Assembly: GCF_019059575.1 (NCBI RefSeq)
Contig: NW_024882860.1
Span: 62,001-126,000 of the forward strand
Origin: Amphibalanus amphitrite
Taxonomy: Eukaryota; Arthropoda; Thecostraca; Balanomorpha; Balanidae
DNA: 64,000 bases
Reading direction: 5' to 3'
The notes under the pieces: model-generated
Told to the model about the DNA's origin: nothing
The model's input: only the letters and a program-made list of their open reading frames with translations
The model's database searches: none
Program-made: the position numbers and the translations under genes
Part shown: positions 47,953 through 59,900 of the stretch, one piece after another
How positions within the stretch are numbered: position 1 is the first letter of the stretch
How the letters are laid out: every line of letters begins with the position of its first letter

Positions 47953-50900
47953 GTAAGGCCTCGTCGTACTTGCATGCACAGAGCCTGTGGCGCCTCTGTG
48001 TCTGGGCCAACCCCGTACCTCTTTCGCGATTTATTTCAATGTGGTGTTGGACGTTTGGTCTCCAGTTCATTTGGGCATGAGTGGCTGTGTGCTTGGCGCG
48101 AACAGCTGAACACACGCTGTGTTTGCATGATAATGCGTTGTCAATAACGGTCTGCTTTTATCACTTTTCCTTGTTGCACAATAAGTTGTCACTTACGTTT
48201 TAAATATTGTTTGTTTTCACCGCTTTCTTAATAGCTCTGAATTGATTTTGTAAAACTGCATGTTTTGTGCATACATTCCAAAGTTTTAACTGATTCTAAA
48301 AAAAAAAATATAGAAAATACTGGTATGAAACTGGCAAATTGGGTTAGTCACTTTTGTTTGAGTACCTATCATCACGAGGTTTTCAGTGAGGACAAAAAAA
48401 AAGTCTGTCTCAGGCACCTAAAGGCTAAACGTCATTGTTTTCAAAATTTTAGTCCACATCTACAAGTCGATATTGGCCACTATGTTGTGTGGCCGTTATC
48501 GGGCTGGCGTGCTCCAGCCTGTTGTTGACTGAGGTCCGACGGCGGCGGTGGCGCGCGCAGCTCCCACCGCCCGCCCGCCGTCGACTGGGGGGACCAGCTG
48601 GTGCCGCCTTTGTCTGAGTTATGTGTGGCTGGTGGCTGGGCCGCGGTGCGGGCGCCTGCACGCCGGGGTCGACCCCCCGACAGCCGACGACGTCCACCGG
48701 ACATGGTTGGGCCGACTCAGGCCGACCGACACTCGTCGGTGTGTTCCCCCTCCCCGCCCCCTCGCCGGTGCCGAGCCGTCCAGGTGCTGGCGGAGCTGAC
48801 CTTGCTGGCTGCGCTGCGGGTGGCGTTGCTGGAGGCGGTGCTGTCAATGTTGGGAGTGGGCTGAATGCCGTTTCCCTGCTGTTCCTTGATTGTCTTGCTA
48901 CCCTTTTCCCTTGGAGTGCATTATCTTATGTTACCACATCCGTTATCAGCGCACAACTGCCACTTACTTATCTTGCACATGCATGACTGTTCGCGCTTTG
49001 CACTTGTGCAAGGTCCAATGGCTTTGTTCTTTGTCCTTGTTAGTCGTAAAGTGTTAATTGATTCTTTGTTAGTTCCCCACTGTTAATTAACGCTTTGATA
49101 ACAATCCGTTTTCATAATTTATCGTCGCTTCAGTATACATTCTGCATTTTCAATCATTATAGCGGCAATCTGTTGTAAAAACGTCATTTCCAATTAATTC
49201 CGGACCTATTCTGGTTCAAATCACTAATTTGGTCACCGGGCTGACGTCGTGCGTCGTTATCTAGGTGCCCGATTGGCAGGTGACTTACACTCTTGAATCA
49301 TCTATCGCAGTTTCGGAGGCTATGCGCCGGCACTGTCGAGCCAAACGTCCAATCTTTGCTGACAGATCTCTGCTTACCTGACGCCACTTTTATGTACTGA
49401 CAGTCGAATCGCCGCTCTGTTGCAGCCCAACGCGGATCCCAACGCAACCGTCGACATGGCCACTGGAGACTGTAAGTTGTATTTGATCATTTGATCAGCC
49501 AGTGATGAGGTAGATGTTGATGTAGAAGTAGACTCTACTCGTGAAAAGCATGCTGCATGTGGTACTCTCGTGAATATTCTTATGGCGTGACCGACCCACT
49601 CCTTTCCTAACCCATGACTGCTGAGAGTGATGCTGAACCGTGAGAATCTCCATATTTCATACCAGCTGCTGACCTAAAATCCCGGCATCAGCAACGAGAT
49701 ATTGCGACAGTATGAACTGGTCTGAACTTGTGGCGTAGATTCGGGCTCATTTCAATTCATGCTATGGATATGAGGCGCATAAACAAGACCAACGTCGAAC
49801 TCTTGAAGTAACGCAGCTGTCTCGATTGGGCGACTTCAGACCCGCAGCCCCCTGACACTGTGAGCTCCTCTCCAGCTATCTCTCCAGCAGACTGTCCTAC
49901 ACCGTCCCTGAATGAAGTGTCCGGCCACCGGCCTGTATCGGCGGGCCACGCGGCTGACTCACAGGAGCCCCACTGGCGGCGCCATATCGATTGTGGCGAG
50001 CGCAGTGACTCTTACGGCGCTTGCTCCCTGCGGCGGCGACGCCCCTCCGTCGGCCCCGGCTCCAGTCGCCGCGTCGATTTCGACGTTGGCGAGGCGCAGG
50101 GCGTGTCCACTCGTTGTCGAGCCCTGTCGACGCTCGGACGGTCACTCTGTCTGCTGGCCGACGCCGGTCAACACTTGCAGCCATGATTTTCGGCCTCATC
50201 AAGGGTTCTGTGTATAGTTGCTTTTGCAACAGTTGCTCGACGCCGGCGATCGCAGCCAGAGGTGAGGTTGCGCTGCTGCAGTGCTTTGTCCTGGTGTTGG
50301 TGTATTGAACCGTGAAGGGTTATTCTCTGGTGGTCAGGGTGAGTGAACTAGGCTCCCATGGGCCCGGGCCGGAAGGGTGGGTGGAGAGTGGGGTGGCTGG
50401 TTTCAACACCTTGACCTGAAGGGGTGGAGGGGCGTCGTTAAGCAAAATTCACCGACAACTTTCATCTCCCAAATAGGTGGTCATCGTTTTCCTCTGGCTG
50501 GGACGCCCTTTGCGAAACTAGGCGCAGGCTCCGGCTGACCCGCTGTGCCCACCTGCAGGGAGGGTGGGGTGGTCGGGCGCTGACCCCAGTTCGCGTTGGC
50601 GGTGGGTTTGGGGCGCGCTGGACCGCGCCCAATGCACGCGGTGCATTGCGCCGCTGTTGGTGCTGTAATTCCGGCCTGGAGTTAACATCACACGCTCAAT
50701 GAGAATCTGGTTTCTTTTGCACCTTATGGTGAAAATCGGCTTGTGAAAGTGTCAGGATCTTCATCTTTATTGACGCTTTTCTGAACCCTCGAATATTCGA
50801 AATTCTTAGGCGATGACTGCTCGATTGAAAGACATCGGAAAGCCGTATAGTTGATTGACCTGAAGTGCAATGTGCCACTGAGTGACTCGTGTGCAGTCGT

Positions 50901-53900
50901 GTTTCGGGCCAGGCGGGGTGGGGTGTGGCGGTGACTCATAGGGACGGACGGGCGGCGCCGGCGGCGGTCTGGGTCGGGTCACTGGCGGTTGCCACGGCAA
51001 CGAGCGCCGCCGGCGCCGGACCGGCACCGCCCCGCCCTCCCCACCCCGCCCCGCTCCCCCTGTCGCGAAGCGGTGCGCACTGCGCAGTGCCCCCAGGGAT
51101 TTTCGCCAAAAGACGGCGCCGCTAATTGTTTGCTCGCGTGGCTCTTGCGGCGCCGGAGCAATAGCTGTCCCCCTGGATTGGGTGGTCGCACTGCCCGCTG
51201 GGCTGACTGAGGCACTGTGGCAGTCGGGCGGGCTATTGGGCCGATCCGGGTTTTGGGTTTACGGTCCGGCTCGATTCGGCTTCCATTGGATGATTGGCTC
51301 GTCGGAAATGTTCTGTTGAAAGTTGTGTGGCGGTGATGGTTTCTGGACTAAAACTCGGAAACTTTTGGTGTCAGCTTTTAGCCTCGGTTGTTCTATGTGG
51401 ATAAATTCGATAGCTTCAGACGCTTCCTTTGTCCGTTTCGTCGAACGGATGTGCGTGCTTTTTGCTGTTAAAACCTCACGCACATATAATGGTTGATCCC
51501 TGGGATTAGTTATGACAAAGACGGCTAACTGATGTCCATCTATGGATGAAAAATGCCCGTGCGAGTGTGAAGAAGTAGGTAATTACTTCGAAGTGAATTC
51601 AGGAATTCGCTGATAGTTCTTATCAACGCCTGGGTTGAGAACATGAACCCTGACTCGAAATTGATGCGATTTGCTTCGAGCAAAATAACTGAATCCCAAG
51701 TGATTCAAGCGCAGTTTTCTCTGCCGGGCAAAAAGCAAAGCACGACGTTATGGGCTTTAAAATTGTTATGGGCACAAAATTTGCCAAACACAAGTAACTC
51801 TGAGACAAGCTCGTTTCATGCCCATCGAAAAACATTTTTCCTCTGTATGCAATGGTTGTGATGAACTGTTGCGATAAACTGCTTGGTAAGGAAAGCTGTC
51901 ACAAATGAACAATCTGGTAGAAATATTGTGTCATTTATGTGAAGTACTGTCACCTTCAGAGTCGTGAGACATCGGAGATTTATTTCTGCGGAACTTTCCA
52001 CCTTCCGTTGCTGACGTCACGGCGCCCGCTGCGGTGCCCTCTAACCCCCCCCCCCCTCCCCTGAGGGGTGGCTTTAAACGCCAGTGGCAGTCTCGACTGC
52101 CGCCCCGCAATCGATAGAGGCCCGTGTTACTGCGCTGCCCGAAACATGACGGGCGCCGCCCCGTCGAAATGTCAGTCGGCGAGTCGAAGAATCCAGCCCT
52201 CACCGGCTCAGTGACACGGGAGGTCGGCGGCTGTCCCCACCAGCGCGCGGGGAATTCAACACAGCAGCAGCCGTTGGGAGACCGTTGGTGATCGCTTATG
52301 CATGTTGTGAGTCGTTGAGAGCACGTTGCGGCCTGCAGCGCCGATTTGAACTCTCCCGCCTCCCCAGTCGACAGCACGGTTGCTGCTCCCGCTGCAGACA
52401 GCTGCCGACCAGCTGAGCGAGGCTGGCACGGTGCCAGAAACGTGCCCGTTTGGCCGCAGTGCCTCGTCGCAGTCTCCGTCCCTTTGTTGTGGAGCTGGGC
52501 CCGCCTCCGGGCAGTCAGCTGATGCACAGGATAGCCAAAGCGGCGGGGTACGAAGTTTTCACCATTACACTTGCAAATTGTGTGGGAAAATTGGATTAGT
52601 CTCCGCATTGCCCACTCGGGGGAGGCTGGGAAAGTCGCCCCCACCGGACTGGCAGTCCTTGAGACGACTGGTCGGCGCTCGCTGCCGCCGTCCCGGAGCT
52701 GGCTGTGCAGCCATCCTGTACCGCTTTGTTCGCGAGGCCTGCCAGCGAGCGGCGCACGCGGCCGTCCAAGGCCATTTGTGTTGATGTTTTCAGCCCGGAC
52801 ACGAGCACTGAGGTGGGCGGAAACGAAGGACGCCGCTCGCCAGGTAGAAGCCGATCCGACAGATTTGACCTGACTTGCCGATGCCGTGACAGAGATTACA
52901 AAAAAGTTCGAGATCTTTGAGGTTTGACGATTTGACCTTCGATGAGAGGACAATCTTCGTTCTGGCTTTACTTTGTTTCGTTTTCTATCTCGTAAAGCTG
53001 AAGCCCTTGCTGAAAGCTAGAGCTTGACTGGGCCAAGCTGCCCCCTGCGGGTGGGTTTGACTGCTCGCCAGAGGCTAGCAGTCTATTTTTGTGCGTGGCC
53101 TGCGTGTCTGGCACGCTGCTCGGCCCAGCCGCTCTCCGGTGTCAACATTGAGCGCGGTGCGTGTGCTGACGCGGCCTTGTGGCCGTGCCCCGGTTGGCAG
53201 CCGCCACGGGGCTGGAGGGATGCCATCGGTGACGGGACTGTCAGCGTCACACGGCCACAGGTGGTGATGAGACGGTGGTGTAACGGATGACCGAGTATGA
53301 ATGTCGTGGTCTGATGCAAGCATTGTAATGCAGGCTGCTCTGCCTTTTGTTTGCAGTTTGATATTTGTCCAGCCTTGGGATGAGAATATTGTATTTCAGT
53401 CAAGAAATGATTATTTCGCAGACACTGGCAAACTTGAGTTACCTCTCCGAGTGTGCTGTCGTCACGATGGTTTCAGTATACTGCCGGAACTGAATGCCCA
53501 TTCACAAGAGTTCATCTAAGGCTTTTCGAGCAAACGACGAGAGTTTTGTTTGCCTCGTCTAGACGCTCTCCGTCGGATAGGATATCAGCGTTGAGAGACA
53601 ATACGTCCGTTGAACTCTACAGGGTTACTTCGACAGTGTTTTCATTGTCTCAATATCTATCGGTTCAGCTCTCAATTCTGTTGACGCGGCGTCCCAGCTA
53701 GGAGCGGTGACCACAGGGGCTCAGTTTTCTCCGGGGCCCTCCCTTCCCTCCCGGGCGAGCCGGACTGCGCAGTTACCGGGCCCCACACCCCTAAACAGTG
53801 CTCATGCACGTGGTAGTCGCGTGGCGCGCGCTGGCTGCACAGCGCTTTAAACCGCCGCGCGCCGCTCCCCGCGCGAGCTGTCAGCTGGACCATCAGCTGG

Positions 53901-56900
53901 TGCCGAGGTCACGTGACCAGCTCAGTGCCCCTCTGGGGGAGGGGGAGGTGAATTGCGCAGCAGTGCGCGGCGGTGGCCTTGCGGCGCGACGCGGTGCGTT
54001 GGGAGCGTTGCCCCGGGCGGTCCTAGACCCGGAGTTGGAGCCGGAGTCGCGGCCGCCCGTGGGCGGCACCGGCTTTACCTGCGCTGTTTGTTGCCGCTCG
54101 GGACATAACTGCGCCACGCGAGGCCGGTGTGGCGGTCCGACTGGACTGAATGGCCTCAGTACTGCCGGGTTAGGGCGTCCGCTGGGGTTAATCGGGGCGC
54201 CAGGGGTCACGGGAGGGTGGGGGAGGTCAGAGGTCGCCAGTTGGAGAGCTCTGTCTCGCGGACGCCGCCTTTTCTGGTGGTCCGGTGGGGCGCTGGATAA
54301 GAGGGTCGTTCCGGGTCGGTTTTTGTTGCCGTTTTAGTTTTGGTCACGGCTCCATTATTCCCAAGCCGGCTCGTGGTGTGTCCCGCTTGGCCGTGGGCCG
54401 GCTGCGACCTCTCTTGGTGCGCTGTCTCACTGTGTGCCGCCGCTACCGCCGCAGACCGACGCGGGGTGCACGTATCTGCCAAGAAGAACAACAAGCCTCA
54501 CTGTAAGCAGCCGAAGAGACGGCATTTCATCAGTAAGTCCCTAAATATCCCCTCCCATGGGTCGGTCTGCCTGCCTGGCCGCCTGCTCGCAGTCGTTCTT
54601 TGTTGCACGCCGCGCCGAGCTTGCAGCAATCTCCACCGCGACCGCACCTCTGAGTTTGCATGCTCTTTGTTAGTTCATGTGCCCGGCACATGGCCTCGGG
54701 GGAGGGCGCCATGTGCTGCCCGCCCTTCGAACCTGTCCCGTGGCGCGGCGCGCTGCGACGCAGTAGATTACCAGTAAGCAGTCAGCCCACAGTTGATGTG
54801 AAAATATCCCTCCCCAGCGCCCACCGCTCTCAGTTGGCATGTGAACTCGTGTGTTATGAAATACGCTGAGACTTGTGAGTGCCTGTGTTTAAGTAATCGT
54901 GTTGATCTTCCCAAATTAGGGACCTAAGTAACCAACTTCAAACGGGTGTGTAGCTAAGTAGCTTTGTAGATGATTTATATTTATCATATAATACCGCTCT
55001 TAGAGAACAAAGGACTGCTCTTATGTCCATATAGTTTCATGAACATGTCTCAGCAATTCCGTTTAACCTCCCGGTACATTTATGGCCCCGAAGTTTCTCT
55101 TCACTGAAAGTCTGCCGCCGTGACTGTCACGGATCCCGGCTCCGTCGGTAGCGGCGGCCGACCAGCCGGCGCCGCCCGAGGGTATAAATACCCCCAGCGA
55201 CGCGTCACGGTGAGCGTCAGTGCTCGGTCCCGGACAGTCAGCTGATCACGACCGTCCTCGGGCGCTCGATACAACGCCCAGCGGGCACCGACCCCGCCGG
55301 GCGCCCGGGGCGTCAATGGGCGCCGGCGCCCCGGCGGCGGGCGCTGCAGCGGCACGGTTAGCGGTGCCGGCAATTAGCGCTCATGAGCGCGTCCATGTGT
55401 GCCCGAAATGGCAGCTCGAGTGGAGGCGGAGATTCGCCGGCCGTGACCGGACCCGCTTTGTCTGCTGACGTCGGCTGGGGGCAGCGATAGCGGAGCTCGA
55501 CCTCGTCACTCTACCGCTCCCGACTCTGTCTCGGTCTAGACAGCGCCCTAACAGACTGTCGTCTGACAGACCGTCTGGTGAGGAGCGGTTGCCGAGCCGG
55601 GTGTGTCTGCGCCCTGCGGGGCGTCCCTCACCCCTGCCCCTCAGCCGTCCGGTGGTGGGGTCCGCTCACCGCTGTGAAGGTCAGCACCACTGGTTCCTGC
55701 TGGAGACAGCTCTACAGAGCGCTGACACTCACTCTGCATACTGATGCACTGGGCAGCTTTGTCAGACTCAGCGCCGTGGCTCCCAGCCGCTGCGCTCGGT
55801 AGATTGCCATCAGTACGTCTTTGCGCTGCAGCGGCGGACTGCGCCGAGCCGTGCTGTGCCCGCATGCAGGAGCGCCTGCGGTTCCGCCCTGGGACGCGTG
55901 CCGACACGGCCCGTGACACGGCGCCGGTGGCGTGCCGTATTCATGACGGCACGGTGACGCACTGTGGCGTCCCCTCGGCACCCCAGGCTCGGTTCCGGCC
56001 GGAGAAAGCCCGTCCGGTCCCGCTGCTGGGGTTGTCCGCTCTGGTGTGGGTGTTCACTCTGGTGCGGAGGTCCGCTGTTCCGTGCGGAGGTCCGCCCTGC
56101 CGTGCGGAGGTCAGCTCGGATGGCCGCTCCCGTCCAGCCTCTCCTTTTCCGTCTGTCCTGTCCTTTTCCGGTGCGTGGGGACTGGGGATCGTTCGATCAC
56201 CCGCTTTGGGACGAACGGTACCGACTGTTTTTGTTCCGTCGGACCGATGCCTTTGTTTTGGTCCGAGTTGCATGAGTGCGCACCGCTTGGTGGCGCTGCG
56301 GTCGTTTTGACGGACAAAGCAGGCCATAGTCACGTCCGTCATCAGTTGGTGACATACCAGGGAAATAAGCTAAAATTAGAGTGCTCTATTTATTGCTCCT
56401 GCCCCATGTTGAAGAGATACCCCTAAAAACGTGATCTTTTATCGGCCCTTACGCAGCAAGGCAGTAATTCTCAGACCGGTGGATGGTATCAATAGAAAGA
56501 GAATGCGTCAAAGATTACAATGAATTAATTAAAATAACATTAAAATGTTGATTAAGCGTGGAAATTAGTCCCAAACATAAGCTAATTATTGCTTCTACCT
56601 CGGCGACGGCGCTCCCCGCAGTCAGTGGAGAAGCTAAAATAAAAGCCACCATCCTCCTCCGTAAGTCAATTTTAGAGCGGCCGAGTGGGCCGATGCGGGG
56701 CCACCAAACTGAGGTAAGACGTGGCTAGCAATTGCAAACCGCCATAGAAATCAATATCTTAAGACGTACAATATGGGATGATTACTCTGAAGCTGGAGTG
56801 AAAGCATGAGTAGATTGCAAGAAACGAAATGCATAGATTGGTTGAATTATGTACAATAGGCACAGCTCAATAGATGAAGCCATTTCTATGATGTTGACAT

Positions 56901-59900
56901 TTGACATAACCCTTCCTCTCCTCACCTATGACCTAAGTGCATTGGCAGTTACCGGCATAGTTTTTGAGCACGAGTTTAATTCGCCATCGGACCGCAATGC
57001 ATGTTGCTAGGCTGCTGCAATTACAACGAACATACGAATACTGCCTTCATTTGTAGACGTTTGTTTTTTAAGCGGTCTTTGACGTACAAGGGGGCATACC
57101 TGTCGACAACTTGAGTTTCTCCGAATTTCAAAAACTCCCAGAATTTCAATTCCTTATGCACTGTTGTAGGTACAGCTACGTTCACAAGTTTTCGTTTCCT
57201 CCTGTTCTAAAAAGGATGATATTTGTCGATTTCGTGCGTCGCTGATAAGAGGGTGCGTTTAATAATTAGGCCCAACGCTTTCTGCATCCGCGAGTACCTA
57301 CCTTCAAAAGGGAACAACAGTTTCCATTTATTACACTATGGGACATGTGACAAAATGACCACTGGAACACGCATGAAACGGAGCTCATATTCCTAAAAAT
57401 GTCTACAATCACTTCCTTTCCGACACTATTAACAAATACCATCTCAAGTTAGGTGGTTGACAGACAGTCAATGGAGATCTGGGGAGACTGAGTGATGCCA
57501 ATTCACCACTTAACTGATAATGAGGGCTGAGGGCAGAGAAACAGGCAACATGCACAACTGACAACTTGACAAGTGACAAAACACTACCAATATTGCGCAG
57601 TGCACAACATATTACAGCGGCCAGCCCAAAAAATGCTTTTGGTGGCTTATTGCAAAACAAGTCACTAATAAAATATGTCTTAGTTGCAGCTGAACACTGC
57701 ACAATGATCACACTGTTCACGCTTTGAGTGAGATGCCACAGGTGGTTTGAATCACACTTTGATACAACTGCAAATCTGAAGTGTTATTATGAGATTCATG
57801 CCTCCATGATCACAGCACTTTGGTTGAGGTTGGCAAAACACTTGTAGTCTGCAGAGTTCCACATGAACTGCAGACACCTCATCTGGTGGTCTTCATGTTG
57901 CTCAACTTCTTCAGGAGGCAAATGTCGACCACCCAGCGGAAGCATGGTCCTGCAGAAAAGAAAGGTAATGCATAAGGTACAAACATTATCTGCTGAAACA
58001 GCCCCTTCTGTTGGCTGTTATTAAACTTTTAACATAACATAACAACATGTATTCCATGTATATTACATTTGTTGAAGTAAAATACTGCCGGCTATTTCAA
58101 TACCAGAAAATGAAATTATATTGTGGCATAATTCACATGCTCAGCTATCAGTATCAAATAATAAAATAATTTAAAATTTGGCATATCCTATAAAACACAT
58201 TCATAAAATATTCTACTTCACGTCACAAGGACTCACAATCTTTCTGTTGGGTGTTTGATTGACGCATTAGCTAAGTTTGTCTTAGGTCTTATTATTACAC
58301 AAAAAAATTCATATTGCATTATTGTATCAAAATACTGCCAGCAATAACAAAACAAGAACATGAAATGTCAATGAGCAGGCCGCCTTTCCAAAAATGGGTT
58401 ACTTTGAAAAGAATTTGTTTCTTTTAAGGAAAAGGAGAAATGATTATCAGGTAATTATCAGAAAACCACTCAACCAGCAAGTGGCTGGGTGGTTTAACAG
58501 CAAACATCAAGCCAAACCATATATTTACATTTATCTAACAATTGAGCCATTTGACTACCACAAGGATATGTGAGCAAAATAAGAATCCAATTATCCAATG
58601 TTGACTTCCTTGCAAAGTTTATGCCTTATTTTATGAAAACGTGTCACTAGAATATGATACTTATCATCGAATATTATTTAATTTACGATTTATTTCGATC
58701 GAAACGCACATGGAGTCACGCGCCATTTTCGTCGACGATTAATATGATCGTGTTTCATGAAGAGATAAGGGGCTTCAATGGTCTTTCAAAGCAATAATTT
58801 GATGCAAAAATTGGTAGGAAATAATATAAAGCTGGTTCAAATGGCCATCAACCATTTAAAACACCGAAAATACTCACGACTCCGTCCCGACGACCACGCA
58901 GCACCGCGCACGCCACACTACTGGCACAATGCCAAAACTGCTGTCACAGCAGAAATGTTTTTTTTTCTCGATTGCAATTATGGAATTATTTATTAAACAG
59001 AAGACGATCTTTCCGAAAAACCGACTGATTTCATACACAGATGCATGGAAAATAAAAAAATCCCGGGAAATTTATTTGTATTGTTTTGTCGATTTTGACA
59101 TGCTCCTAGTTTGCAGCCATGTTTCGATATGTTCTACAGGGAGTTCAGAATTATTTCAGGACCAACCTTTTCCTCGTTCATTTTCCCGTCGATCATGAAA
59201 TTTTTAGAGCGGAACAATTAGTTTCCAGGCGGTCCGAGCGGTTTTCGTGAGAAGGGTGCAAAAATCGGCGTCATTTTTAGAGCCTCGACACCAGCTCAAC
59301 ACAGGACCCTATGGGAGACGGTGAAGTAGCGGGAGCAATAAATAGAGCGCTCTAATTTTAGCTTATTTCCCTGTAGTGTCACCGACTGTCATAGTGCCGT
59401 CACACCCAGTCACACTCGTCACAGCAGCCATCCCTATCATCCACCCCATCTACCGGCTATACTCATGCCAGCCCTTGTCATGCCCGCGCTGACATATACA
59501 GTCGTCCTCAAAATTATTCATACCCTTGTTAATTTACGACATATTTTGCTTTTTTGATGAAAAGAAAACATTTTGTCGAGCTTATTTATGATTCATATAT
59601 GACCAACAGGGGAATGAATAACAGCAACATACAACTGACAAAATATTCAGTTTCATGTGTGTTTTATTCATGAATCTTTGAAAACACTCATGTTCAAAAA
59701 TATTCATACCCTTGGTTTTCAGAGTTCAGTGTCTTTCTTCAGTAGTCGATAGCATATCCTTTGTTCCTTATTACTGCTTCTAGTCGGTTCCTGTAGGTGC
59801 TCACAAGCTTGCCACACGTTTCCTGTGGGATTTTGGCCCATTCTTCCCTGGCGAAAGCCTCCAGCTGGGTCAGGCTAGTCGGTTTCCTGGCCGTCACTCG

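Larger units (their letters stand above)
48500..56340. other. GC-rich, CpG-rich intron and alternative-promoter domain of stathmin
   Basis: Much of this stretch is GC-rich with abundant CpG, unlike the AT-rich flanks, and holds the candidate alternative first exons and a TATA element. Many open frames here, including one of 340 codons on the minus strand at 51931-52953, arise from composition and show no recognisable family, so they are not annotated as genes. Confidence 0.5.

Noticed and set aside
51931-52953. 340-codon open frame on the minus strand in GC-rich DNA
   Set aside because: Composition-driven, with no domain, no repeat of known motifs and a simple Arg/Ser/Gly-rich make-up; it is antisense to the stathmin intron and has no supporting splice or start context.
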